From Natronoglomus mannanivorans (GTDB lineage: Archaea; Halobacteriota; Halobacteria; Halobacteriales; Natrialbaceae), in assembly GCA_025517485.1 (NCBI GenBank), contig JAOPKB010000011.1, forward strand, positions 123,813 to 187,812: a stretch of 64,000 nucleotides of DNA, in the 5' to 3' direction. Of this stretch, positions 35,552 through 44,455 are shown one piece after another (the stretch's first letter is position 1; each line of letters starts with the position of its first letter). The translations under genes and the position numbers were made by a program. The notes beneath the pieces were generated by a model that was given only the letters and a program-made list of their open reading frames with translations, made no database searches and was not told the origin of the DNA.

Positions 35552-36895
35552 TCAGTCGTTCTGAGTCTCTCCGAGAGCGACATTCCCGCGAGATGCGGTA
35601 CTCTGGTTTGTGTACTCCTCGTTGGCCGTTGTCTCCACCGCGATGGAGGGCGGGTTCTGGTGTTCCCGCCATTCGTGATTGTTCCACTTGAGGTACACGG
35701 GCCGTGCCATCGGCCTTACCCTACTATTCTGCCGTCTCAAGAACGATTCTGACGCTACCAAGTCAGCATGCCCCTCGAACCCGCACGAACACGCTAACAA
35801 ATCCTCGTGGCGAACGGTTGCTTTGCGCTCGCCACACGTGGGACACGTCTGGCTCGTCCACGCCTCAGATTCTTCCTCAACGCCGATACCGTACTCTTCG
35901 CACACACATTCGAGGCGATTGATGAGTCTGCGGTACGCCCAGAAGTTGTGCGTTTTCTCGTTCACCCGAGGCATCCAGTGCGTTTCGAGGACGCCCTTGA
36001 TGTCTCCGACGTACAGCGTCGAAACTCCTTCATCGTGGAGGCGTTCCACGAGACCACGGACGAGAGTGTCTTGGGCGTGGTCGCGTCGGTTCGTGCGTTT
36101 TCGGTACAAGCGGTCGATACGCTTGCTGGACTCGCACTGATTTTCGAGGAGTGACTGGTAGTACGCGATTCGCTCCGTAGTTTCACGGAACTCCTCGAAC
36201 AGGTCACGTCCGTCGTACAGGAGTTGCTGTCCGGTCGTTGTTGTGCAGGCGACGAGGTTGTTTGCGCCCACGTCCAGAGCGGCTTCTTCGGAAGCCAGTG
36301 GTGAATCCAGTCGAGAATTATCAACGGTGACTGGTTGGAAAGCCCTGAACGATTCAGCGGTTTCGTCGTACACGATTTCAAGCCGGTTCTGCTCGCCGCT
36401 CCACTTCGGGTCGCCAGCAATCTCAACGCGAAGACGCTGATTCCGATTCAACCCGAGTTCGTCTTTGAGTTCGGAGCCGATCGGGACTTCGAGACGGGAG
36501 CGGTTCCCGTATTCGATGGTGTACTGGTCGTTGCGGACGTAGGTTCGGAGGACTCGTCCATCTTCTTCGTTACCCCAGTACCCCGGCGGTGATGGTCTCT
36601 TATCGAGTTTTCCGGCGTGGTACTTCTCGTTACTTGAGAAGAATGACCGCCACGCTTCCGAGTTCTTCCGGATGATTTGTTGGGCAACACTACTGCTGAG
36701 CACTTCTTTGTATTTTCCTTCGAGTTTGCCGGTGTCGGCGTCCCAGACGCTTTTATCGTCTTCGAGGAAGGCTTGGCGGCGAGCGTAGTTTGTCTCGTTC
36801 CAGAGACTTGCAGAAGCGTCCAACCAGCGTTTGAACACCTCGTGCTCTTTCGCAGAGCGCGGGTGAACATCGAACTGGTTGGCTCGCTTCATCAT
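35552..36895 (-). CDS. tnpB: RNA-guided endonuclease TnpB-like protein
   Basis: A 447-residue protein. The N-terminal WED/REC part begins [10 protein letters not shown]. The RuvC-I Asp is D208 in LDVGANN. The zinc finger uses C351, C354, C369 and C371 (CPTCG...[14 protein letters not shown]), and D378 is the RuvC-III acidic residue. The RuvC-II site, usually Glu followed by Asp (xEDL), reads YVGDIKG (295-301), with Gly in place of Glu. Such a motif is frequent in haloarchaeal members as I recall, so activity cannot be judged. The length and order are complete, with no frameshift. Confidence 0.9.
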   Translation of the reverse strand: MMKRANQFDVHPRSAKEHEVFKRWLDASASLWNETNYARRQAFLEDDKSVWDADTGKLEGKYKEVLSSSVAQQIIRKNSEAWRSFFSSNEKYHAGKLDKRPSPPGYWGNEEDGRVLRTYVRNDQYTIEYGNRSRLEVPIGSELKDELGLNRNQRLRVEIAGDPKWSGEQNRLEIVYDETAESFRAFQPVTVDNSRLDSPLASEEAALDVGANNLVACTTTTGQQLLYDGRDLFEEFRETTERIAYYQSLLENQCESSKRIDRLYRKRTNRRDHAQDTLVRGLVERLHDEGVSTLYVGDIKGVLETHWMPRVNEKTHNFWAYRRLINRLECVCEEYGIGVEEESEAWTSQTCPTCGERKATVRHEDLLACSCGFEGHADLVASESFLRRQNSRVRPMARPVYLKWNNHEWREHQNPPSIAVETTANEEYTNQSTASRGNVALGETQND

Positions 36896-36954
36896 CCCAT
36901 CTTACTAAATGTTAGTTTGTAAAGGTATGGATTAACGTAGGAGACTCAGACTGG

Positions 36955-37341
36955 CTATCGCTCGTGGTTCGTGACGTGTGTTGTCGGATTCATCCCACGA
37001 CTAAAGTCGTGGGCTTTCTCCTTGATTCTGTGTAAGTAGCCCGCAACCGTCTCGCCGACCGACCGCCCGTGGATGCCGGTGCTGTTCGTGAGGACGACTC
37101 CCCGTTCCTCGAACGTCTCGAGTGGAAAGCGGTCGATCCCGGCCTGAATGGAGTGGACCCACTCGAGGTCGACGAACGTGTCGCGGTGCTCCAGGGTGAC
37201 GACGGCGTCGCAATCGGGGATTCCGTCGTCCTCGACGGCCGTGACGTCGACGCCGGAACGATCCGAGAGCGCGTCGACGAGTCGCGCCGGCGGGAAGACC
37301 GTCCGGACTGACTCGTGAACGCCGAGTCGTGAGAGGTGCAT
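36955..37341 (-). pseudogene. N-terminal fragment of a D-2-hydroxyacid dehydrogenase gene cut by the tnpB element
   Basis: The first 103 codons (37341-37032) match the catalytic-domain start of haloarchaeal D-isomer 2-hydroxyacid dehydrogenases, with DCDAVVTLEHRDTF, VHSIQAGIDRFP and NSTGIHGRSVGETVAGY. The frame then enters the tnpB element at TTAC and ends 26 codons later. The NAD-binding domain and the rest are absent, both within the element and beyond its far end, where a GNAT gene begins. The gene is therefore truncated by insertion plus deletion. Confidence 0.8.
36994..37013 (-). repeat. Left-end hairpin of the tnpB element
   Basis: Identical hairpin (9-bp stem, 2-nt loop) about 100 bp before the tnpB start codon. 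It is preceded by GGAGAAAG, as in the mini-element at 62123-62170. Confidence 0.8.
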
Positions 37342-37532
37342 GCGAGACGCTACGCTCGAGAGACAAATTAACGTTGAGCGTCGAGAACGGGCGGCTCGGG
37401 TAAAAACCCTCGTCACAAGGGGCTCGGAGGGGGTAACTCCTCGTCACCGCCGCCCTGTTGTTCGTAGACGATCGGGGGCTTTCCCTCTGTCGCTCTCGCG
37501 TTCGGTTCCCCCTCGCTCTCACCCAGCGTCGA

Positions 37533-38975
37533 TCACTCCTCCCGCCAGTCCTCGAGCGCTCCTAACGCCTCAGCTACGTCCTCGATCTCGTCCGTCGAAG
37601 ACAGTCCGTCCTCGGTGAGGACGCCGTCGACGCACTCGACGGGCGTCACGTCGAACGTCGGATTCGCCACGTCGATCGGCGCGTCGCCGTCGTACACCGC
37701 GCTGCCGGTGCCGGACTCGAGCGTGACGTTCCCGTGCGGCGAGACCTTGTCGTCGGCCGCCACGACGTAGACCGGGACGTCCTCGTGAGCGGCCGCGATC
37801 GCGACGCCGCGCGTGCCGGTCTTGTTGATCACCCGCCCGTCGGGGAGGACGGTGTCGGCACCGACCAGCACGCAGTCGATGTCTTCGCACGCGAGCACGT
37901 GCGCAACGGCGGCGTCCGTGTGCAGGGTCACCGGCAGGTCGTCGTCAGCCAGCCACTCGGCGACGTCCCGTCCCTCGCAGGTGGGACGCGATTCGGCGAC
38001 GAAGACGCGATCCAGCGAGTCCGAGGCGCGAAACGCCTCGAGCACCGTCCCCGACCGCGAGAGCGTCAGCACCGTTCCGGTCGCGTACTCGCCGGCGTTG
38101 GCCGCGGCCGCCGTATCCGCCTCGAGCGCGCGGTCGATTCCCTCGGTTGCGGACGCGAGGACGGCTGGCGCGTCCCGTCCGTCAGCGCCGGCCATCGCCC
38201 GGTTCACCCGGTTGCGCAGGACGGCCATGCTCGGCCGAACCTCGAGGAGTCGGCGGGCGAGGAGAGCGAGTTCGTCCCACTCCTCGCTCTCGTCCTCGTC
38301 CACGTCCTCATCCTCATCGGCCAGTTCGCCGTCACCGCCAGCCCGATCCCGTTCGGACGCGAGCACCCCCGCACGGTCACGCAGAACCTCGAGAGCGCGA
38401 ACCGAGAGGGTAGCCGCGCCGTGCTCGTCGTCGGCCGCGACGGAGCGAACGGTCGGGGCGACGCGTTCGTACGCCGCCCAGAGGCCGGGGACCGTTTCGC
38501 GATCGGGTTCAGAATCGGGTCCGACGCCGAGCATCGTCGGCGGCGACACCCACTCGCTGGCGGTGTGCTCCTCGCTGAGTGTCACCTCGCGATCCTCGCA
38601 GTCGAACAGATACGGGTGGACCAGCCACGTCCGCTCGAGGTCGGAGTCGGGGTCGGAGTCTTCGACGCGCACCGGACGCCCGGCGCGGACGAACGCGACC
38701 GCTCCGGATTCCTCGTCAGTACCAGCACCCTCGACATCGACCTCGAGGCCGGTCTCCTCCCGAATCTCGACGCGGACCTGTTCGTCCGGATTCCCCTCGG
38801 CGTAGCCCGAGACGCCGCCCCAGCGACCAGTATAGGTACCGACCGCGTCGCTTCGGCGCAACAACAGGACCTCGCCGCGATTGCGGAGAAAGGCGGTAAC
38901 GACGTGCGTTTCGTCGTCGCTTTGCTCGCTGGCGCTCTCCCGGTCACCGTCATCGTCGGCGTCGCCATCGTGCAT
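37533..38975 (-). CDS. NUDIX domain fused to eIF2B-like domain
   Basis: A 480-residue fusion. Residues about 20-155 form a NUDIX domain (GYAEGNPDEQVRVEIREETGLEV, the NUDIX box). Residues about 215-480 form an eIF2B/ribose-1,5-bisphosphate isomerase-like domain (LLEVRPSMAVLRNRVN, TLSRSGTVLEAF, VLVGADTVLPDGRVINKTGTRG). These families act on sugar phosphates or nucleotides; the fused form suggests nucleotide turnover in an AMP/ribose salvage route, but no substrate is certain. Between the domains lies a 25-residue acidic linker. The start at MHDGDADDD removes a basic extension. Confidence 0.85.
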   Translation of the reverse strand: MHDGDADDDGDRESASEQSDDETHVVTAFLRNRGEVLLLRRSDAVGTYTGRWGGVSGYAEGNPDEQVRVEIREETGLEVDVEGAGTDEESGAVAFVRAGRPVRVEDSDPDSDLERTWLVHPYLFDCEDREVTLSEEHTASEWVSPPTMLGVGPDSEPDRETVPGLWAAYERVAPTVRSVAADDEHGAATLSVRALEVLRDRAGVLASERDRAGGDGELADEDEDVDEDESEEWDELALLARRLLEVRPSMAVLRNRVNRAMAGADGRDAPAVLASATEGIDRALEADTAAAANAGEYATGTVLTLSRSGTVLEAFRASDSLDRVFVAESRPTCEGRDVAEWLADDDLPVTLHTDAAVAHVLACEDIDCVLVGADTVLPDGRVINKTGTRGVAIAAAHEDVPVYVVAADDKVSPHGNVTLESGTGSAVYDGDAPIDVANPTFDVTPVECVDGVLTEDGLSSTDEIEDVAEALGALEDWREE

Positions 38976-39075
38976 ACTGAGGCCACACTCGCGGTCCGAA
39001 AGTCGCTTTCGGCGGACACCGGCCGCCGTCTCCGGTGACGGTGGCCTTTTGAGGACGGTCACCCCACCTGCAGGT

Positions 39076-39876
39076 ATGCACCTTCAGGCAGTGGCGGACC
39101 TCCCCGAGATCCGCCCCGGCGACGACCTCGCCGCACTCATCGCCGACCGAACGACAGTCGAAGACGGCGACGTAGTGACGATCGCGAGCACCGTCGTCTC
39201 GAAAGCCGAGGGCCGACAGGCCGACCTCACCGACTTCCCGGCGGGACCGAGAGCCCGGGAGATCGCCGGTCGACTCGAGGACCTCTCCGGCGAGGAGAAA
39301 GACCCCCGGTTCGCACAGGCCGTCCTCGAGGAGAGTACCGAACTGGTGACCGACGCACCCTTCCTCCTCACCGAAACGCGCTTCGGCCACGTCTGTGTCA
39401 ACGCGGGGATCGACCGGTCGAACGTGCCCGACCACGACCTGTTACTCTTGCCCAAGCGGCCGACCGAATCCGCCGAGCGGATCCGAACGGGACTGCTCGA
39501 GGCGTCGAATCTCGATCCGGACGACGGTGAAAACGTCGCTGTCATCGTCACCGACACCTGCGGACGGCCGTTCCGGTTCGGCCAGCGCGGCGTCGCACTC
39601 GGCTGGGCGGGGATGCCCGCGAGTCGCGACTGGCGCGGCGAGACCGACCGGGACGGCCGCGAGATGGGCGTCACCGTCCAATCTGTCGTCGACGAACTCT
39701 CGTCGGCCGCGAACCTCGTCACCGGCGAGGGCGACGACGGCACGCCCGCGGTCGTCGTCCGCGACTGGGCGTTCGGCGACCACGAAGGCAGCGACAACCT
39801 CTTTCGGGACCTCGATGGCGACTTCGTTCGACACGCGCTGCGAGACTGGCGGTACGACCCGGAGGAGCGCCGATGA
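39076..39876 (+). CDS. cofE: Coenzyme F420-0:L-glutamate ligase CofE
   Basis: A 266-residue protein with the CofE hallmarks: ASTVVSKAEGR near the N-terminus, a VCVNAGIDRSNVPDHD loop, and VIVTDTCGRPFRFGQ near the middle. It adds glutamate residues to F420-0. The stop overlaps the ATG of the mer-like gene by 4 nt (ATGA), so translation is coupled. Its divergent neighbour is the NUDIX fusion, with 100 bp between starts. Confidence 0.92.
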   Translation: MHLQAVADLPEIRPGDDLAALIADRTTVEDGDVVTIASTVVSKAEGRQADLTDFPAGPRAREIAGRLEDLSGEEKDPRFAQAVLEESTELVTDAPFLLTETRFGHVCVNAGIDRSNVPDHDLLLLPKRPTESAERIRTGLLEASNLDPDDGENVAVIVTDTCGRPFRFGQRGVALGWAGMPASRDWRGETDRDGREMGVTVQSVVDELSSAANLVTGEGDDGTPAVVVRDWAFGDHEGSDNLFRDLDGDFVRHALRDWRYDPEERR

Positions 39877-40868
39877 CGCACGTCGGGATCGAGTTCACGC
39901 CCGAGCACCCGCCCGATCGCATCGCCGAACTCACGGCCCTCGCCGAGGATCAGGGCTTCGAGACCGCGTTCACGAGCAGCCACTACTTCAATCGCGATCC
40001 GTTCGTCACCCTCTCGCGGATGGCCGACGCGACCGACGAGATTCGACTCGGACCGGGCGTCGTCAACCCCTACGACAGCCACCCCGTCGCGCTGGCCGCG
40101 CGCACGGCGACGATCGACGAGGTCAGCGACGGACGAGCCGTCTTCGGCGTCGGCGCCGGCGACCGCTCTGCACTTTCGACCCTCGGTATCGACCGCGACC
40201 GACCGCTCCGGCGCGTCCTCGAGACCGTCCGCGTCGCGCGGCGACTGTGGGACGGCGAGACGGTCACCCACGAGGGGACGTTCACGGCGAGAGACGCCGG
40301 GCTCAATCTCCAGTCTCACGAGATTCCGGCCTACGTCGGCGCACAGGGTCCGGACATGCTCCGGATGGCCGCGAAACACGCTGACGGCGCGTTGATCAAC
40401 TACTCTCATCCCGACGACCTCGAGTGGGCGGCGGCGCGGATCGAGGAGGGGCGGGCGGAGCGCGTTCTCGAGAGCGGGTTCGAGGCCCTCTCGTGGGCCA
40501 GCGTCAGCATCGCAGAAGACGAGGGTGAGGCCCGAGAGGCCGCGCGGCCGCCGGTCGCGTTCATCGCTGGCGACGTGGCGGAGCCGGTGCTCGAGCGCCA
40601 CGGGATCGATCGAGAAGCCGCAAAACGGGTCAGCGACGCACTCGAGAGCGGCGACCTGGGCACGGCGTTCGGACACGTGACGCCGGCGATGATCGACGCC
40701 TTCAGCGTCGCGGGGACGCCGGAGACGGTCGCCGACCGCTTCGAGGAGGTTCTCGAGCACGTCGACGGGATCGTCGTGGGCTCGCCGCTTGGGCCGGATC
40801 TCGAGGCGGGTGTGAGGTTGGCCGCCGAAGCGTTCGAGCGAGCCGGTGTGGCGATCAGTCGAACGTAA
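39873..40868 (+). CDS. Luciferase-like F420-dependent oxidoreductase, Mer-like
   Basis: A 331-residue TIM-barrel protein of the luciferase-like family. Residues FTSSHYFNRDPFVTLSRMA and LGPGVVNPYDSHPVALAARTATIDE match methylene-tetrahydromethanopterin reductase (Mer). Non-methanogenic haloarchaea carry such genes, where a methanopterin role is doubtful; another F420-dependent reaction, possibly on folates, is possible. It is coupled to cofE by a 4-nt overlap. Its 3' end overlaps the opposite small gene by 14 nt. Confidence 0.82.
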   Translation: MTHVGIEFTPEHPPDRIAELTALAEDQGFETAFTSSHYFNRDPFVTLSRMADATDEIRLGPGVVNPYDSHPVALAARTATIDEVSDGRAVFGVGAGDRSALSTLGIDRDRPLRRVLETVRVARRLWDGETVTHEGTFTARDAGLNLQSHEIPAYVGAQGPDMLRMAAKHADGALINYSHPDDLEWAAARIEEGRAERVLESGFEALSWASVSIAEDEGEAREAARPPVAFIAGDVAEPVLERHGIDREAAKRVSDALESGDLGTAFGHVTPAMIDAFSVAGTPETVADRFEEVLEHVDGIVVGSPLGPDLEAGVRLAAEAFERAGVAISRT

Positions 40869-41055
40869 ACAGCGAACCGACCGAGCCCAGCGTGAGGAAA
40901 CCGAAGACGCCGATGGCGAAGACGATGAGGATCGTACCGGCGAGGAACAGAAGTGGTGCGAGACCCTCGCCCGTCGCGACCTCGAGGAAGAGTTCGTTCA
41001 TCTCTGCGATGTTGTCCGCGATGACGTTCAGCGGGACGGCAGTGTCCGTGACCAT
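40855..41055 (-). CDS. Small single-span membrane protein
   Basis: A 66-residue protein with one hydrophobic segment (about residues 30-58: APLLFLAGTILIVFAIGVFGFL) and an acidic amphipathic N-terminus. The frame uses haloarchaeal codons, but no family is recognised. It converges on the mer-like gene. Confidence 0.55.
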   Translation of the reverse strand: MVTDTAVPLNVIADNIAEMNELFLEVATGEGLAPLLFLAGTILIVFAIGVFGFLTLGSVGSLFTFD

Positions 41056-41201
41056 AGCTAGGCAGGGATTGCCACCGGTGGTACTTGGCCGTGCCGGTCC
41101 GTGACGAGCCGTGGCGACCCGCAGTGACCGAGGCGACTGTTCTGTTTCGGTCCAGACGCCAGCGTCGCAGCGACTAAGGGTTGGTCCGCCGTACACGAAC
41201 C

Positions 41202-41537
41202 GTGACCGAGGATCAGACACTGACCGACTTTCTCCAGGGAGGTCGTGACGAGAGCACCGAGAGAGACGGCGACGGCGGGAGTTCCGAGACGAGCGGGGAG
41301 AGAACCACTGCCGATAGCGAGGGAGAGTCGTGTGACGGCGAGAACGAAACCGGGACCGACGGCGAGGACGACAGTGACGTCGCCGAGATCGAACCGGCGA
41401 CGACGACGTACGCGTGGGGATCGTACGTCTGTGCAGTGTGTGAAACGTCAGTCGAGCGCGTCTGGCAGCGCGGCGACGGCGACGAGACGGACGGAAATCA
41501 GGACGACCTCGTCTGTGAGTCGTGTAAAGTCTGGTGA
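41202..41537 (+). CDS. Zinc-ribbon protein with acidic N-terminus (DUF7573-like)
   Basis: A 111-residue protein starting at a GTG. A short N-terminal motif TLTDFLQGG is followed by a Ser/Asp/Glu-rich disordered segment, then YVCAVCETSVERVW and LVCESCKVW, two CxxC pairs that form a zinc ribbon. This arrangement is familiar from small haloarchaeal proteins of unknown role; the DUF number is recalled and unverified. A TTG start at 41181 is possible. Confidence 0.65.
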   Translation: MTEDQTLTDFLQGGRDESTERDGDGGSSETSGERTTADSEGESCDGENETGTDGEDDSDVAEIEPATTTYAWGSYVCAVCETSVERVWQRGDGDETDGNQDDLVCESCKVW

Positions 41538-41590
41538 GCCCCGGCGGTTCGGGCCGATATCGGCGTTATCTAGGCGAACGACCCAGAAGG

Positions 41591-41596
41591 TTTATA
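41591..41596 (+). promoter_or_regulatory. TATA box of the cold-shock gene
   Basis: TTTATA lies 28-33 nt before the ATG at 41624, in a GAAGGTTTATACTG context. This is consistent with a strong leaderless or short-leader promoter. Confidence 0.65.
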
Positions 41597-41623
41597 CTGC
41601 AGTCCTGACTTTGTGAAGACGCA

Positions 41624-41818
41624 ATGGCGAAAGGTACGGTCGCATTCTTCAACGACACTGGCGGTTACGGATTCATCGAAACTGACGACGCGGACGACGA
41701 CGTGTTCTTCCACATGGAAGACGTTGGCGGCCCCGACCTCGAGGAGGGTCAGGAAGTCGAATTCGATATCGAACAAGCAGACAAAGGCCCACGCGCGACG
41801 AACGTCGAGCGCCTGTAG
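41624..41818 (+). CDS. cspA: Cold-shock protein
   Basis: A 64-residue cold-shock domain protein. The RNP1-like GGYGFIE and RNP2-like DVFFHM motifs, plus the conserved GTVAFFN start and FDIEQADKGPRATNV end, are all present. It binds single-stranded RNA or DNA and acts as an RNA chaperone. Monocistronic. Confidence 0.95.
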   Translation: MAKGTVAFFNDTGGYGFIETDDADDDVFFHMEDVGGPDLEEGQEVEFDIEQADKGPRATNVERL

Positions 41819-42243
41819 GCCAGTTCGAGAGGAGGTATCGTTTTCCGATTGTTACACACCTCGAGTCGTAACTGTGCTCGGAGCAAATAAGCGATCGCGG
41901 ACGTTCGGTCGCACGACGGCGTGTGGTGGACGTTCGGTCGCACGACGGCGAGTTGTAAGTGACACAACAGTTCTCGCTCCAGTACTGCGATAGCGACTGT
42001 CAGTCCAGTGTGGGGTATATCAATATATGTATGGATCCCGTTCGTCGGAATAGCCAGTCACGAATCGAAGGGCCACAGCGCCGAGAGAGAGACGAACCCT
42101 CACCCGCACCGAACAATCAGCACACACACGATATGTGGATGACACAAAACATATGTCTGTGAGACTCTGATTCCGTAGTAGTAGTAACGGACGTCCCCGT
42201 CAGGAGTCCCCTCTCGCCACGCTGGTGTGACGAAATACAAACG
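41819..42243. other. 425-bp intergenic region with a 23-bp direct repeat and AT-rich promoter
   Basis: Two copies of a 23-bp sequence (GGACGTTCGGTCGCACGACG followed by GCG) lie at 41900-41922 and 41929-41951 with a 29-bp period. A TATA-like run (GTATATCAATATATGTATGG) lies at 42015-42034, about 210 nt before the MoxR start. No gene is supported. Confidence 0.6.
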
Positions 42244-43275
42244 ATGACCGATGCCAATCCCACACAGACCGCTGCTCAGACGGACCGAGCGACGACAACC
42301 GAGGCGCTCTCGATAGACGCGACTGCACAGCTGTGTGCCGACGTCGCCGACAACGTCGGTCGCGTCATCGTCGGCCACGAGGCAGAGATCGAGCACGTCG
42401 TCACGGCGTTGCTCGCCCGCGGACACGTCTTACTCGACGACGTCCCCGGCGTCGGGAAGACGATGCTCGCCCGGTCGATCGCGAAATCTGTCGACTGTAC
42501 GTTCCGTCGCGTCCAGTTCACACCCGACCTCCTCCCCTCCGACATCACCGGTGTCAACGTCTTCAATCAGAAAGATCGCGAGTTCGAGTTCCAGCCGGGC
42601 CCCGTCTTCGCCAACATCGTCCTCGGCGACGAGATCAACCGTGCGCCGCCGAAGACCCAATCGGCGATGCTCGAGGCGATGGAAGAAGAGCAGGTGACCG
42701 TCGACGGCACGACGCGCGACCTTCCACAGCCGTTTACGGTCATCGCGACCCAGAACGCCATCGAGCCCGACCGAACCTACGAGCTGCCCTTCGCCGAAGT
42801 CGACCGCTTCATGAAGAAACTCTCGCTGGGCTATCCCGACCCCGCAGAGGAGTCGGAGATGCTCGCGCGGACGGTCGGCCACCACCCCATCGAGAGTCTC
42901 GAACCGGTCACCGACATCGAGACGCTGCGACGAGCGCGCGAGGCCGTCAGCCAGATTGCGGTCAAAGAGCCCGTCAGAGACTACGCGACGAGACTCGCGG
43001 GATACACTCGAAATCACGCCCGCCTCGGGGTGAGCCCGCGGGGAACCATCGCACTTCTGCGAGCCGCACAGGCTCGAGCGGTGCTGGACGGCCGGGAGTA
43101 CGTCATCCCCGACGATCTCCAGTACGAGGCCCCGGTCGTGATGAGCCATCGGATCAAGACGAGCTCCAGCTCGAACTCGAACTCGAGTTCGGGGTCGGGG
43201 TCGAACGAAAACGACCGCCACCGCGACGGTGCCGCCATCGTCTCGGACGCCCTCGAGCGGGTGCCGGTCGAGTGA
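42244..43275 (+). CDS. MoxR-family AAA ATPase
   Basis: A 343-residue AAA+ ATPase. Walker A is DVPGVGKTM, Walker B VLGDEINRAPPK, with sensor 1 in ATQNAIEPDRTY and the C-terminal lid after about residue 220. The last 40 residues are a Ser/Asn/Gly-rich tract. MoxR proteins act as chaperones for partner proteins, often a DUF58 protein, which follows here. The DUF58 and transglutaminase genes follow with a 13-bp gap and a 4-nt overlap, forming one operon. Confidence 0.92.
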   Translation: MTDANPTQTAAQTDRATTTEALSIDATAQLCADVADNVGRVIVGHEAEIEHVVTALLARGHVLLDDVPGVGKTMLARSIAKSVDCTFRRVQFTPDLLPSDITGVNVFNQKDREFEFQPGPVFANIVLGDEINRAPPKTQSAMLEAMEEEQVTVDGTTRDLPQPFTVIATQNAIEPDRTYELPFAEVDRFMKKLSLGYPDPAEESEMLARTVGHHPIESLEPVTDIETLRRAREAVSQIAVKEPVRDYATRLAGYTRNHARLGVSPRGTIALLRAAQARAVLDGREYVIPDDLQYEAPVVMSHRIKTSSSSNSNSSSGSGSNENDRHRDGAAIVSDALERVPVE

Positions 43276-43288
43276 GGGTGAGGGGACG

Positions 43289-44455
43289 ATGAACGTAACA
43301 CGACGAGGGTGGGCCGTCGTCGCCGTCGTCGGCTTCAGTCTCCTGATGGGGTGGGAGTACGGCGCCCGATCGCTGAACGCGCTCGTCGCACCGCTGGTTG
43401 TCGTCATGCTGGCGGCCGCGATTACGGTGTCTCGGGCCGATCGGCCGTCGATCGACCGCCACCCCGTCGAAGAGGGGTTCATCGGCGACAGACGGACGAT
43501 CGGACTGTCGATCACGGCCGACGCACCGATCGCCGCCAGTGTCGAGGATACCGTCGGTGACGGACTCGACGTACAGGACGGCGACAACGTCGGCGACCTC
43601 ACGCTCGCCGAAGACAGCGACTTTTCCTACGACGCCCGACTCGAGAAGCGCGGCGTCCACGAGATCGGTCCGGCGACGATTACGGTCAGGGACGTGCTGG
43701 GACTCGCTCAGCGACGGTTCGAAGGCGGACGCGACGAGAGCGAGAGCCAGCTGAACCTGGGCCAAACGCAGGATCGAGACCAGGAGCAAGTGCGCGTGCT
43801 CGTCTATCCGAAAGTGTACGACCTTCACGGGGCCTCAAGGCGCGACCTGCAGGCGCTCGACGACGCGGTCCGCGAGCACAACCGCGAGGAGTTCGACCAC
43901 CTTCGGGAGTACGAACGCGGCGATTCGTTGCGCGACGTCCACTGGAAGTCGACGGCCAAGCGAGCCGACGGCGAACTCGTCGTCAAGGAGTTCGTCGCGG
44001 ACGAAGACCTCGGTGCCGTCGATCTCGTCGCCGAATCGACGCCACGACGGGACGACGAGATGGCCTCGGCGGCGGCGAGCGTCGTCACCTACCTCCTCGA
44101 GATGGGCGTCGCCGTCGGTGTCACGGCCCCCGACGGATCCTGTCCCGCCCGGACGGGCTACGATCACCACCGGAACGTGTTGCGACTGTTAGCTCGAACC
44201 GGTGCTGGCGAGGCGACAGATCGAGAACGACGCGAGGCGGACATTCTGGTGCGCGCGGACGACGACGGGACGGTCGTCCGCATCGACGACCGGGAGATTC
44301 CGTTCGACCGTCTCTGTGACGATGCCCTTCGAACGGCGATTACGGGAGGGGCGGGAGAGTCGGGTTCGGACGGCTCCGGGATTGAGGGCGAGAACGAAAC
44401 TGGAACCGACACCGATACCGAAAGCGACGGCAACTCGCCGGGGGTGACCGCATGA
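43289..44455 (+). CDS. DUF58 family protein
   Basis: A 388-residue protein. Two N-terminal hydrophobic segments are visible (about residues 7-25 and 30-47), then a beta-rich domain, then the DUF58/vWA-like part containing the diagnostic YERGDSLRDVHWKSTAK. The C-terminal 30 residues are acidic. It is the classic partner of MoxR and the transglutaminase protein downstream; its stop overlaps the next ATG by 4 nt. Membrane-associated; cell-surface or stress role unknown. Confidence 0.88.
   Translation: MNVTRRGWAVVAVVGFSLLMGWEYGARSLNALVAPLVVVMLAAAITVSRADRPSIDRHPVEEGFIGDRRTIGLSITADAPIAASVEDTVGDGLDVQDGDNVGDLTLAEDSDFSYDARLEKRGVHEIGPATITVRDVLGLAQRRFEGGRDESESQLNLGQTQDRDQEQVRVLVYPKVYDLHGASRRDLQALDDAVREHNREEFDHLREYERGDSLRDVHWKSTAKRADGELVVKEFVADEDLGAVDLVAESTPRRDDEMASAAASVVTYLLEMGVAVGVTAPDGSCPARTGYDHHRNVLRLLARTGAGEATDRERREADILVRADDDGTVVRIDDREIPFDRLCDDALRTAITGGAGESGSDGSGIEGENETGTDTDTESDGNSPGVTA

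Larger units (their letters stand above)
35504..37031 (-). mobile_element. IS200/IS605-family tnpB element (IS1341 type) with subterminal hairpins
   Basis: A 1,528-bp element encoding only TnpB. Read on the minus strand, the left end follows the tetranucleotide TTAC (37035-37032), a known target motif of this family. It starts with ACAGAATCAAGG and soon shows the hairpin CCCACGACT-TT-AGTCGTGGG (36994-37013). The right end has the same hairpin (35514-35533) and finishes in GGATGTCAA. Boundaries were set by comparing with the mini-element at 62123-62170. No tnpA is present, so mobility would need a partner in trans. A guide RNA covering the tnpB 3' end and right hairpin is expected. Confidence 0.8.
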
